In this document: one piece after another, positions 33,529-42,564 of the stretch
Numbering within the stretch: the first letter of the stretch is position 1
Layout: each line of letters begins with the position of its first letter
Assembly: GCA_025916135.1 (NCBI GenBank)
Contig: CP104793.1
Coordinates: 4,129,001-4,193,000 of the forward strand
Direction of reading: 5' to 3'
Origin: Rhodobacteraceae bacterium D3-12
GTDB taxonomy: Bacteria; Pseudomonadota; Alphaproteobacteria; Rhodobacterales; Rhodobacteraceae
Length of the DNA: 64,000 nucleotides
Notes under the pieces: generated by a model
What the model was told of the DNA's origin: nothing
What the model saw: only the letters and a program-made list of their open reading frames with translations
Databases searched by the model: none
Position numbers and translations under genes: made by a program

Positions 33529-36024
33529 TTACTCCTGCACTTTGTCGTTTAGCTCGACAATCCGCTTCGCCGCATCAATGGCAAGGCTATCCTCGGGAAA
33601 CGTGTCCATGATTTCCTGATAGAGCGCCATCGCCCCGCGATAATCCCGCGACGTCTCCTTCTTAACCGCAGCAAAGAACAGCGTCCTCGCGGATGCGGCG
33701 GGCGCGGGCTTTTTGGCGTCGCGGCATTGCGTCACATCCGCCGGCGATCCACCCACCCTCGCCCAAAGCTGCTCGACGAGATCACAATCTCCGTCGGCCT
33801 TTGCCTGCTGAAAGCGGCGCAAATCAACGTTGTTCCCCGCCTTTTTGCGGCATTCGGCCACCTGCTTGCGCTGCAGCGAACTCTTGCTCTTCTGCGCGAT
33901 CCGGTCGGCGCCATCACAATCAAGCGCCGCGATCTTGGCCTTGAACTGTTTGCGCAACTGGGCGCTGGCATACATCCGAAGACAGGCCGGCTTGGTAAGC
34001 GTGACACCCACCTCAGCGCGCAGCTTGACATATGCGTCGCAATCGCCCCGATCAAAGGCGGCCCTCGCCTGACCCGAGACCCTGCTATGGCGGGTTTTTT
34101 CGGCCTTCTGCGCCGTGCGGAAACCCGTGGCGAGCACCTTGTCAGCGCCGAGTTTCAGGTGGCCGCGCTGGCGCAGGTCATTCGCCCGCGCGCCGCTGGC
34201 CGCAAACAATTTCACCTGCCCACCCGACAGCGCCAAAACATCGCCCTCCGCGCTAAACACATGCGGCGCGCTCAGGTTGCGACCCGTAATCACCGGCGCA
34301 CGCGCCTTGATCAATGCCGGATAAGGCAACAGATAAATCCGGCTGCCCTCGGCCACCGCAACGCTCCCGTCTCCCGGCGCAAGCTCGAGCGAGTCGATCC
34401 GGCTCACAACCTTCTTGGCATCGCGCAGCAGCTCGGGCCGCGCCTCCGACACGTCATAAATCCGCATGTCGCCGTTGCGAAACCCGACGACAAGGTGTTG
34501 CGACCCTTCGGTCAGATCAAACATGACCCCGTCGGATTTGCCGGTTTTCAGGGTCCATTTCTTCATCAACCGACGGCTGGGGCCGACTTGCCATCCGGTG
34601 ATCACGCCATCCTTGGCAAGCGTGGCAAACCGCGAACTGCTCGGCAGCGTCCGGATGTCAATGATCGACGTGCCGGTCTTCTTCAATTCCAGCTGCGCAC
34701 CGGTCAACCTTTCGTGCAGCGAAAGCTGTCCTTTCGCATCTCCCAGCACCACAAACCTGTTGTCGGCCCCAACAAACTCCGCCGCCAACAACCCGCGCCC
34801 GAAAATCGTCTGCGTCCATGTGCGGGCGCCGTTTTTGAGCGAAAACAGCGACATTCGCGACCGCCGAATGGCCAGAATATTGCGCTCACCATCCATGGCG
34901 ACCCGATCATACGACCCGACGATTTCACCAATGCGATAGCGCCCGGGTAGCGAATAAAGCGAGATCTTCGTCGGCTTCTTGGTCAGAACCACCGCCAGAT
35001 TTCCCGCCCGCGACGCAACAGCCATATGCGCGCCATTGGAGAGCGAGAGGTTTCCGACAAGGTTCTTGTTCCCCGTCTGCGTGGGCGTCGTGACGCTCGT
35101 CTTCGGCGCGGTGGAACTGCTCGAATTCGACCCCGAATCCGACCCCACGGTCGAGCCGAGCATCGACGCGTTCGGCCCCGATGTCAAAACCGGCTCGGCT
35201 TTGCGGGCCGGTGCCGCCTTGGGCTTCGGCATCACCTTGGGCGTGTCCAGCTTGTGCGTAAAGACCACCTCGGAAATCGCGCCTCCCGTGGCCGTGTTCT
35301 TCCACAACAGCTTGCCGTTTCGCTGCTCTAAACGGTGACAGGAATCAAACTGTGGCACGCCGGGAAAAGTGAAACACATCGCGCCCGCGTTGATCTTGTA
35401 GCTGCCGGTAAACCGCTTGCCCGACGCATAGGCAAAGGACAACCGCCCGTTCGACTTGATCTCGGCGGCCCAGATCTCCTTGTCCTTCAACGTCCGCCCG
35501 ATGACGGCCTTGCCGCGAAAATTGTAAATGTTCGCGCTCGGTTTGATCTGCGATACACGCGCGCCAAAAGGCACAGAGTAAACGATCTGCGACGATCCCC
35601 GCGTCTCGCCCTTTTTGGTTGAAACGTATTTGATCGTGCCGCTTTCCGTCTTGCCGGTGATCCGGACCGTCAGCCAATCCAACCCGCGCCCATGCGCACG
35701 GGCCAGCTTACAGATCTCCTTGCTCGGCGAACTCTGGATCAACCCGGTAAAACAGATGATATTGCGGCTGCGTTTGCGCCATTTCGCGGTCCTGCGCTCG
35801 CCGTTGGAATAGAGATATCGCGCGGTGCCATCGCGGCCGAGAGAGACACTCCAGATGTTCGAATTGCTCCGCGTCACCCCGACAAGCGTGCGCCCGATCA
35901 GCCCGTCAATCGTCACTCCCCGCGCGTGAAGCTTGAAATTCCCGTCCGCCTGCACCGCGCCGGGCGTGACCAAACCAGAGGCGACCACCATCGCGCCCGC
36001 TGCAAACATAGATAGAAACCGCAT
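33529..36024 (-). CDS. Large exported protein: duplicated N-terminal domain, beta-propeller-like middle, Cys-repeat C-terminus
   Basis: 831 residues with a signal peptide (MRFLSMFAAGAMVVASGLV ... AVQA). Two related units of about 85 residues follow (about 40-125 and 170-255), each with GRT, W, a G-x-YASG-like turn, CFTG/CFTF, a second Cys 10-12 residues later and a Trp near the end. A Ser/Thr/Pro linker comes next (about 265-320), then WD40/PQQ-like strands (about 325-630). After that come three motifs DCD-x(17-20)-C (GDCDAYVKL, ALDCDGADR, GDCDLVEQL), and a final TPR-like helix pair (RGAMALYQEIMDTFP). Paired Cys suggest disulfides in the periplasm. No named family is recognised. Confidence 0.75.
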   Translation of the reverse strand: MRFLSMFAAGAMVVASGLVTPGAVQADGNFKLHARGVTIDGLIGRTLVGVTRSNSNIWSVSLGRDGTARYLYSNGERRTAKWRKRSRNIICFTGLIQSSPSKEICKLARAHGRGLDWLTVRITGKTESGTIKYVSTKKGETRGSSQIVYSVPFGARVSQIKPSANIYNFRGKAVIGRTLKDKEIWAAEIKSNGRLSFAYASGKRFTGSYKINAGAMCFTFPGVPQFDSCHRLEQRNGKLLWKNTATGGAISEVVFTHKLDTPKVMPKPKAAPARKAEPVLTSGPNASMLGSTVGSDSGSNSSSSTAPKTSVTTPTQTGNKNLVGNLSLSNGAHMAVASRAGNLAVVLTKKPTKISLYSLPGRYRIGEIVGSYDRVAMDGERNILAIRRSRMSLFSLKNGARTWTQTIFGRGLLAAEFVGADNRFVVLGDAKGQLSLHERLTGAQLELKKTGTSIIDIRTLPSSSRFATLAKDGVITGWQVGPSRRLMKKWTLKTGKSDGVMFDLTEGSQHLVVGFRNGDMRIYDVSEARPELLRDAKKVVSRIDSLELAPGDGSVAVAEGSRIYLLPYPALIKARAPVITGRNLSAPHVFSAEGDVLALSGGQVKLFAASGARANDLRQRGHLKLGADKVLATGFRTAQKAEKTRHSRVSGQARAAFDRGDCDAYVKLRAEVGVTLTKPACLRMYASAQLRKQFKAKIAALDCDGADRIAQKSKSSLQRKQVAECRKKAGNNVDLRRFQQAKADGDCDLVEQLWARVGGSPADVTQCRDAKKPAPAASARTLFFAAVKKETSRDYRGAMALYQEIMDTFPEDSLAIDAAKRIVELNDKVQE

Positions 36025-36083
36025 ACCGCACCCCTCACTTTTCCAAAAAGCATAAGCACCGCGCGGGGTGACGCAACAAAAAA

Positions 36084-36107
36084 ACGGCCACCCCCTCAGG
36101 TGGCCGT
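36084..36107 (-). terminator. Terminator of ahcY
   Basis: ACGGCCACC (36084-36092) and GGTGGCCGT (36099-36107) form a 9-bp stem with a 6-base loop. On the minus strand it is followed by TTTTTTTGTTG. It lies 29 bp after the ahcY stop. Confidence 0.88.
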
Positions 36108-36135
36108 TCCAATTCTTTCAAACCGTCTCGACGGA

Positions 36136-37530
36136 TCAGTAGCGGTAGTGCTCGGGCTTGAACGGGCCGTCCTGCTTCACACCGATGTAATCGGCCTGAT
36201 CCTTGCTCAACGTGCTCAGCTTCACACCGATCCGATCAAGGTGAAGCTTGGCCACCTTCTCGTCCAGATGCTTGGGCAGAACGAAAACCTCGTTGCCATA
36301 TTCATCGCCCTTGGTCCAAAGCTCGATCTGCGCCAACACTTGGTTGGTAAAGCTTGCGGACATCACAAACGACGGGTGACCCGTCGCGTTGCCAAGGTTC
36401 AACAACCGGCCCTCGGACAGCAGAATGATGCGATTGCCGCTTGGCATTTCGATCATGTCCACCTGTTCCTTGATGTTGGTCCACTTGTGGTTCTTCAACG
36501 CCGCGACCTGAATCTCGTTGTCAAAGTGACCGATGTTACCAACGATCGCCATGTCCTTCATCTCGCGCATATGCTCGATGCGGATGATGTCCTTGTTGCC
36601 GGTGGTAGTGATGAAGATATCCGCGCTCGACACGGCATCTTCCAGCGTCACAACCTCAAACCCGTCCATCGCCGCCTGAAGCGCACAGATCGGGTCAACC
36701 TCGGTCACCTTCACCCGCGCACCGGCCCCGCTCAACGACGCAGCCGAGCCTTTGCCAACATCACCGTAACCGCAAACAACCGCCGTTTTACCGGCCATCA
36801 TCGTGTCGGTCGCACGGCGGATACCGTCAACAAGGCTCTCTTTACAGCCGTATTTGTTGTCGAACTTCGACTTGGTCACGCTGTCGTTCACGTTGATCGC
36901 CGGGAACGGCAGGTGGCCTTTTTCCATCAGCTGATACAGACGGTGCACACCGGTGGTGGTCTCTTCCGATACACCTTGGATCATGTGGCGCTGCTTAACG
37001 AACCAACCGGGGGTCTCGGCCATGCGCTTCTTGATCTGCTTGAAGAAATAGATTTCCTCTTCGCTCTGCGGGGTTTCGATCAGGTCGGTCTCGCCTTCCT
37101 CAACCCGCGCCCCGATCAGAATATACATGGTCGCGTCGCCACCATCATCCAGGATCAGGTTACAGCCGCCCTCTTCAAACATGAAGATCCGGTCGGCATA
37201 GTCCCAGTATTCTTCCAGCGATTCACCCTTGACCGCGAACACTGGCGTGCCACCTTCGGCAATCGCCGCCGCCGCGTGGTCCTGCGTGGAAAAGATGTTG
37301 CAGCTCGCCCAGCGCACATCAGCACCCAGCGCCACCAGCGTTTCGATCAAAACCGCGGTCTGGATCGTCATATGAAGCGAACCAGCAATCCGCGCGCCTT
37401 TAAGCGGCTTGCTGTCGCCGTATTCTTCGCGCAGCGCCATCAGGCCCGGCATCTCGGTTTCAGCAATATTAAGTTCCTTGCGGCCATACTCGGCAAGGGC
37501 GATATCTTTTACAATGTAATCAGCAGACAT
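36136..37530 (-). CDS. ahcY: S-adenosyl-L-homocysteine hydrolase
   Basis: The 464-residue NAD-dependent enzyme splits SAH into adenosine and homocysteine, sustaining methylation. Motifs: [47 protein letters not shown] (catalytic Lys/Asp), the NAD loop [23 protein letters not shown] and a C-terminal KPEHYRY. It is a single gene with its own terminator. The 86-nt leader shows no riboswitch I recognise. Confidence 0.98.
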   Translation of the reverse strand: MSADYIVKDIALAEYGRKELNIAETEMPGLMALREEYGDSKPLKGARIAGSLHMTIQTAVLIETLVALGADVRWASCNIFSTQDHAAAAIAEGGTPVFAVKGESLEEYWDYADRIFMFEEGGCNLILDDGGDATMYILIGARVEEGETDLIETPQSEEEIYFFKQIKKRMAETPGWFVKQRHMIQGVSEETTTGVHRLYQLMEKGHLPFPAINVNDSVTKSKFDNKYGCKESLVDGIRRATDTMMAGKTAVVCGYGDVGKGSAASLSGAGARVKVTEVDPICALQAAMDGFEVVTLEDAVSSADIFITTTGNKDIIRIEHMREMKDMAIVGNIGHFDNEIQVAALKNHKWTNIKEQVDMIEMPSGNRIILLSEGRLLNLGNATGHPSFVMSASFTNQVLAQIELWTKGDEYGNEVFVLPKHLDEKVAKLHLDRIGVKLSTLSKDQADYIGVKQDGPFKPEHYRY

Positions 37531-37616
37531 GTCTCGGCTTCCGTGAAAAAAGGTCAGTCACGCAGGGCCGTATCATCTATTTTCTATTGCTACAACATTG
37601 CCGCAAGGCGATCGCG

Positions 37617-37934
37617 TCAACTTGCCGTATCTTCGCTCAACGCCATTGCGTTCTGGGCATACCAATCCGTGCCGGTCGCCACGATACAACTCTGGCCCTG
37701 CGCATCGGTCACCATCACGGTAAATGTGCCTGTCTCGGGCGAGGACCACACCTCAACAACCGAGGTCTTGCTCGTCTGGCCATGCAACCCGCCCGCCGTC
37801 AACTGTTCTGAATATTGCTCTTGAAGGCGCGTCACCACCTGCGCGCGCTCGGCACAATTGTCTGCGGCATGTGCTGGAATGGCGGTAATCACGGCCCCAA
37901 GTCCAAGGCCAGCGGCAATCAATCGTCTCAACAC
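37617..37934 (-). CDS. Small exported protein, unknown
   Basis: 105 residues beginning with a signal peptide (VLRRLIAAGLGLGAVITAIPAHA, cleavage near residue 23). The mature part has two Cys (NCAERAQVV and GQSCIVATG) that could form a disulfide, and strand-rich sequence. GTG 37934 was chosen because AAGGAAGGG lies upstream. No family recognised; it lies 86 bp upstream of ahcY. Confidence 0.7.
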   Translation of the reverse strand: MLRRLIAAGLGLGAVITAIPAHAADNCAERAQVVTRLQEQYSEQLTAGGLHGQTSKTSVVEVWSSPETGTFTVMVTDAQGQSCIVATGTDWYAQNAMALSEDTAS

Positions 37935-38279
37935 GGCTCTACCCTTCCTTCTACTTTCTTTGACGAAGGGGCGCCCGTTGGAGGAACAAATGACCGGCGC
38001 CCCCTTCATATCAAAGGGATCCTACTTAAAGGGATCAAGACAACATGAAGCAACCCGAGAGAGATTGGCCGGGCGCGTCCATATCATCCATTGGCAGCTG
38101 GTGATCCGAACAAGGCCATGCTGCGCCTCGATTGTGGTCAACTCATGCCTCAAATGTGGCGGAAATGGGGCATGTCTTTTTATCGACGGATTCACACCGC
38201 AATTGCCCGGCTCTTGGCACAGTTTACAGCCCCGCATCCCGACGCTAGGCATATGCCTATCACAGCAGGAGAGCAGGCA

Positions 38280-38870
38280 ATGAAACAACCCCGCGCATGG
38301 CAACGCATGCTGTCCGGCCGACGGCTCGACCTGCTCGATCCCACGCCGATGGACATCGAAATCGAAGACATCGCCCACGGGCTCGCCTTTGTTGCCCGCT
38401 GGAACGGGCAAACCCATGGCGACTGGCCCTATTCCGTGGCCGAACACTCCCTGCTGGTTGAAACGATTTTCGCAAGGTTAGAGCCTAAAATCGCTCCCAA
38501 ATGGCGTCTCGCCGCGCTTTTGCATGATGCGCCGGAATATGTGATCGGTGACATGATCTCGCCGGTCAAGGCGGCGGTCGGTCCAAGCTATGGCGCGCTG
38601 GATGACCGGTTGATGGCGGCGATTCACATCCGCTTTGGCCTGCCTGCGGCCACGCCGGTCAAGATCAAGAAACAGATCAAGCGCGCCGATGGTGTCTCGG
38701 CTTGGATGGAAGCGACGCAAATCGCCGGCTTCACCGTGGCCGAGGCTGACAAGATCTTTGGCAAACCCGATCCCGCGCTGACCAAAGGGCTCGACATCCA
38801 CCTGCGCCCGCCGGTCGACGTGCGGCGCGATTTCACCGCACGGCACGAAACGCTTCTGGCGGAAATATAG
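38280..38870 (+). CDS. HD-domain phosphohydrolase (YfbR-like)
   Basis: The 196-residue protein has HD metal motifs: YSVAEHSLLVETI (His), LAALLHDAPEYVIGDMISP (HD) and a late ADGVSAWMEA (Asp). The layout resembles YfbR-type 5'-deoxynucleotidases. ATG 38280 follows AGGAGAG; the 63 upstream in-frame codons look non-coding. Confidence 0.86.
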   Translation: MKQPRAWQRMLSGRRLDLLDPTPMDIEIEDIAHGLAFVARWNGQTHGDWPYSVAEHSLLVETIFARLEPKIAPKWRLAALLHDAPEYVIGDMISPVKAAVGPSYGALDDRLMAAIHIRFGLPAATPVKIKKQIKRADGVSAWMEATQIAGFTVAEADKIFGKPDPALTKGLDIHLRPPVDVRRDFTARHETLLAEI

Positions 38871-38940
38871 TCTCTAACACAGCGGAAACCCCGGTTTGAA
38901 CAACTACCACGCCCGGAACAAGGCCGCAGGCCGCCGGGCC

Positions 38941-38969
38941 ATCGTCAGCCCCTCCCACGGGCTGACGAT
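38941..38969 (+). terminator. Strong hairpin after the HD-domain gene
   Basis: ATCGTCAGCCC (38941-38951) pairs perfectly with GGGCTGACGAT (38959-38969) around a 7-base loop, followed by TGTGTG rather than a T-run. It lies 70 bp after the stop. The remaining bases to 39118 hold no recognised gene. Confidence 0.5.
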
Positions 38970-39118
38970 TGTGTGAGAGCAGCGAGACATTCGTTCTTTG
39001 GGAAGACTTGGCAGGCATAAAGCGTTTTATTACAAATGCTGGATCGTCCGCCCAGGGGCTAACAATGCCCCGGCTTCGCGCCGCATCTTCTCGGTTTCTC
39101 CAAATAGGTTCTCTCCCC

Positions 39119-39607
39119 ATGATCCACATCCGCCGCGCTGGTCCGATTGACTCCTCTGCCATGGCCGATCTCCTCAACGCCATCATCGCGCGGGGCGGCA
39201 CCACCGCGATAACCGACCCCGTCACCGCCCGCGATCTGCAAGGCTGGATGCAAACCAACGCCACCCGCTCCGCTTGGCATCTCGCCGAAGATTCCGGCGG
39301 CACGCTGCTCGGCTTCCAGTTCATCGGCCCACACGACAACCTGCCGCCTGAGGCTTGCGATGTCGCCACCTTCGTGCGCGTCGGCCAGACCGGTCTTGGG
39401 ATCGGCTCGCGGCTGTTCACCGCCACCCAATCCGCCGCCCGCGCCCTCGGCTATGCTTGGATCAACGCCACCATCCGCGCCGACAATTCCGGCGGTCTGG
39501 CCTATTACCAATCCCGCGGATTCGAAAATTGGACCCGCGATGACAACGTCGCGCTCGGCAATGGCCTCATCGTGTCGAAAATTTCCAAACGCTACGATCT
39601 GCGCTGA
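39119..39607 (+). CDS. GNAT-family N-acetyltransferase
   Basis: 162 residues with GNAT motifs: N-terminal IHIRRAGPIDSSAMADLLN, the acetyl-CoA loop VGQTGLGIGSRLFTATQSAA (Q/R-x-x-G-x-G/A type) and ATIRADNSGGLAYYQSRGF near the end. Substrate unknown. The frame extends upstream to 38969 without a ribosome-binding site; ATG 39119 fits the domain start. Confidence 0.9.
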   Translation: MIHIRRAGPIDSSAMADLLNAIIARGGTTAITDPVTARDLQGWMQTNATRSAWHLAEDSGGTLLGFQFIGPHDNLPPEACDVATFVRVGQTGLGIGSRLFTATQSAARALGYAWINATIRADNSGGLAYYQSRGFENWTRDDNVALGNGLIVSKISKRYDLR

Positions 39608-39724
39608 CCAAAGCGTGCGCTGCGTTAAGGTTTACGCGCGTTAACCACTCCGCCGCGCCCGGCAGCCGGATGTCAGCCAAGAGTCAGCCGGGAGTCACCC
39701 CCTTTTTCGACCCTGATTCGATCG

Positions 39725-40276
39725 TTAACGCGGGCTGCGTTTGGCAAGAATTCTTTGCAAGGTCCGCCGGTGCATATTCAGCCGCCGCGCCGTCTCGCTC
39801 ACATTGCGATCACACAGCTCATAGACCCGCTGGATGTGTTCCCAGCGCACGCGATCCGCGCTCATCGGGTTCTCCGGCGGTGGCGGCAATTCGCCCTCGT
39901 CCGCCAGCAAGGCTTGCATGATGTCTTTGGCATCGGCAGGCTTGGACAGGTAATCGGTCGCCCCGATCTTGACCGCCGCCACCGCCGTCGCAATCGCGCC
40001 GTATCCGGTCAATACCACGACCCGGCTGTCGGGCCGCTTCTCGCGGATCACCTCGACCACGTCGAGCCCGTTGCCATCCTCAAGCCGCAAATCGCACACC
40101 GCATAGGCCGGTGGCCGCGCCGTCGCAATCGCCTTACCGGCCGCGACGGATCCGGCGGTTTCAACCTCGAAACCCCTTTTTTCCATGGCTTTGGCCAACC
40201 GCTTAAGGAAGGGCTCATCATCGTCAAGAATGAGAAGCGATTTGTCTTCTCCGATGTCGATCTGGTCGTCAGCCAA
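39725..40276 (-). CDS. regA: Redox response regulator RegA/PrrA/ActR
   Basis: 183 residues: receiver domain (LLILDDDEPF; phospho-acceptor Asp in AVCDLRLEDG; switch Thr in VVLTGYG; Lys in YLSKPAD), a Pro-rich linker (ELPPPPENP) and a Fis-type helix-turn-helix (NVSETARRLNMHRRTLQRIL). This is the global regulator of photosynthesis, respiration, and carbon and nitrogen fixation genes in its relatives. It is clustered with senC and divergent regB, as usual. Confidence 0.95.
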   Translation of the reverse strand: MADDQIDIGEDKSLLILDDDEPFLKRLAKAMEKRGFEVETAGSVAAGKAIATARPPAYAVCDLRLEDGNGLDVVEVIREKRPDSRVVVLTGYGAIATAVAAVKIGATDYLSKPADAKDIMQALLADEGELPPPPENPMSADRVRWEHIQRVYELCDRNVSETARRLNMHRRTLQRILAKRSPR

Positions 40277-40365
40277 GCCCTTATCCTCCTCTTGGTGCGA
40301 TACCTAAGTGGATGTTATCTCGCGCTTTGTCACCCGTCAAACGAAGGTGACTCTGGCGTTTAACT

Positions 40366-40992
40366 TTACCGTGCGTCCAGAAAGCAACCGATCTGCTTGG
40401 CCATATCATCCGGCCCCATATCGCGGCGGAACAATTCGATCATCCCTTCACCGGGAAACATCAAATAGCTCAGCGTCGAATGATCAACGAGGTAGAATTC
40501 CTCGTCGCCCGGTTCCGGCTCCTGCTTCTTGAAATAGGTCCGATACGCCTTGCTCGCTGCCCGCACCTGTTCTTCGGTTCCGGTCAGCCCAAGCATGCGA
40601 TCATGCAGGTTGTCGGTAAAGTCGCGCAACACTTCGGGCGTGTCGCGCGCCGGGTCGATCGAGATAAACACCGGCTTTACACTCATGCCGCCTTTTTCAA
40701 GGATTTCAATCGCTTCCACGTTCCGCTGATTGTCCAACGGGCAGACATCAGGACAGAAAGTATAGCCGAAATAGACCAGCGTCGGCTCGTCGATAACATC
40801 CTTTTCGGTCACCGGTTTGCCGTTCTCGTCAATCAGGTTAAAGGGCCCGCCAATCGCCGCTTCTCCGGCAACCTTGGTGCTGCGGCACTGGGCGTATTTG
40901 TCACCGTCCCGCGTGGTCATCGTCATCACCACCATCGCCACCGACACCACCGCCGCGACCGCCACTGCGATCCATGCATAGAATTTCGTCAT
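40366..40992 (-). CDS. senC: SCO1/SenC/PrrC copper chaperone-like protein
   Basis: The 208-residue protein is anchored by one N-terminal helix (FYAWIAVAVAAVVSVAMVV) and has a thioredoxin-like domain with the copper-binding Cys pair (FCPDVCPLDNQRN) and a distant His (LVDHSTLSYL). It supports assembly of the CuA site of cytochrome oxidase and modulates RegB signalling in relatives. ATG 40992 follows GGAGGAACGGCGGG; the longer frame was rejected. Confidence 0.94.
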   Translation of the reverse strand: MTKFYAWIAVAVAAVVSVAMVVMTMTTRDGDKYAQCRSTKVAGEAAIGGPFNLIDENGKPVTEKDVIDEPTLVYFGYTFCPDVCPLDNQRNVEAIEILEKGGMSVKPVFISIDPARDTPEVLRDFTDNLHDRMLGLTGTEEQVRAASKAYRTYFKKQEPEPGDEEFYLVDHSTLSYLMFPGEGMIELFRRDMGPDDMAKQIGCFLDAR

Positions 40993-41089
40993 CCCGCCGT
41001 TCCTCCTGACCCGCGCAACCCGCCATTGATCGGATTGCAGGACACATCTAACAATCAACCACGGCGATGCAACCAAAGACAGGCATAAT

Positions 41090-42484
41090 ATGAGCGACAC
41101 GTCCCTTGGGCTGATCGACGGAAGGCAGCGCGGCAACTGGATCAGGCTGCGTACGTTGATCCTTTTGCGTTGGGCCGCGATTATAGGACAAATTGCCGCT
41201 CTGCTGATCGGTCAGAAGTTTTACGGCCTCAAGCTTGAAATCGGCCTGTGCTACATGGTGATCGGCCTCTCGGTGATCGCCAACCTCGCCGCCTTGTTCA
41301 TCTTTCCCGAAACCAAGCGCCTGACAGAGCGGGAAAACTTTTTGACCGTGCTGTTTGACCTCTTACAGCTTTGCGCGCTGTTGTATCTGACCGGCGGTCT
41401 GCACAACCCGTTTACCATCCTTGTCGTTGGCCCGGTCACAATGTCCGCCGCCGCCCTTTCGACGCGCTCGACCGTGGTGCTCGGGGCGATTGCCATCTTG
41501 CTGGTCACGCTTCTGGCGCGGTTCCATCTGCCGCTTGAAACCACGGATGGGTTTGTTCTTCAGGTCGGCGATCTTTTCGTGTTCGGCAATTGGATCGCCA
41601 TCGTGATTTCCATTGTGTTTCTCGCGGTTTACGCACGCTGGATCGCCTCGGAATCGCATTCCATGTCCGACGCCTTGCAAGCCACTCAAATGGCGCTCGC
41701 CCGCGAACAAAAGCTCACCGATCTCGGCGGGGTAGTCGCCGCCGCCGCCCATGAAATGGGCACGCCGCTTGCCACCATCAAACTCACCTCCTCCGAGCTG
41801 ATGGAAGACCTCAAAGATAGCCCCGACCTGCTCGAAGACGTGGCGCTGATCCGGCAAGAGGTCAACCGCTGCCGCGACATCCTGCACTCCATGGGCCGCG
41901 CCGGCAAAGAAGACCTCTATATGCAGCAGGCCCCCCTCACCACCGTCGTAGAGGAGGCCGCAAGCCCGCATCTGGACCGCGGCAAAACCGTTCACTTCGA
42001 AACCGCGCCAATGCCGCAGTCTCTGCCGCAACCGATGATCCTTCGGCGGGCCGAAATTGTGCATGGCTTGCGCAACCTCATCCAAAACGCGGTGGATTTC
42101 GCAAAGGCTAATGTCTGGATCGAATGTTCTTGGACCGAAGACCAAATCTCCATCCGGGTCCAAGATGACGGGCCGGGTTATCCAAGCCACCTGATCGGTC
42201 GGATCGGCGACCCGTTTATGCGCGCCCGGCGCTCCACCGCACAACGCGCGTTGCGCCCCGCTTACGAAGGCATGGGGCTCGGGCTTTTCATTGCGAAAAC
42301 CCTTTTGGAACGAAGCGGTGCCGAACTGCGGTTTGCCAATGGAACTGACCCGCTTCATTCAAACCAACCGCGTGGCGAGCGCGGCGGCGCGCTTGTCATG
42401 GTAAGTTGGCCGGTTGCGAAAATTGATGCCCGGTTTGGTGATCACAAGATTGAGCACCGCGAAAACCAACCCCTGCAATCCTGA
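41090..42484 (+). CDS. regB: Redox sensor histidine kinase RegB/PrrB/ActS
   Basis: 464 residues: about six N-terminal membrane helices containing the ubiquinone-binding GGLHNPF motif, an H-box (AAHEMGTPLATIKL), the redox-box Cys in QEVNRCRDILHSMGR, and an ATPase domain (NLIQNAVDFAKA, DDGPGYP, GMGLGLFIAKTLLERSGA). It phosphorylates RegA under reducing conditions. It is divergent from senC across 97 bp, which should hold both promoters. Confidence 0.96.
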   Translation: MSDTSLGLIDGRQRGNWIRLRTLILLRWAAIIGQIAALLIGQKFYGLKLEIGLCYMVIGLSVIANLAALFIFPETKRLTERENFLTVLFDLLQLCALLYLTGGLHNPFTILVVGPVTMSAAALSTRSTVVLGAIAILLVTLLARFHLPLETTDGFVLQVGDLFVFGNWIAIVISIVFLAVYARWIASESHSMSDALQATQMALAREQKLTDLGGVVAAAAHEMGTPLATIKLTSSELMEDLKDSPDLLEDVALIRQEVNRCRDILHSMGRAGKEDLYMQQAPLTTVVEEAASPHLDRGKTVHFETAPMPQSLPQPMILRRAEIVHGLRNLIQNAVDFAKANVWIECSWTEDQISIRVQDDGPGYPSHLIGRIGDPFMRARRSTAQRALRPAYEGMGLGLFIAKTLLERSGAELRFANGTDPLHSNQPRGERGGALVMVSWPVAKIDARFGDHKIEHRENQPLQS

Positions 42485-42564
42485 TCAGGCGCGCCGAATT
42501 AATAATCTATTAATCTTTCGGGCGCAAGCTGAGCAAAGGGGACTGAACTCAACCGGGGGACGGA

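Noticed and set aside
37531-37616. Possible SAH or SAM riboswitch in the ahcY leader
   Set aside because: The 86-nt leader does not show the conserved core of a known SAH or SAM/SAH aptamer.
36100-37824. 574-codon plus-strand frame opposite ahcY
   Set aside because: It is the antisense shadow of ahcY (His/Arg/Val-rich), and ahcY is unambiguous.
41363-42358. 331-codon frame opposite regB
   Set aside because: Antisense shadow of a clearly identified histidine kinase gene.
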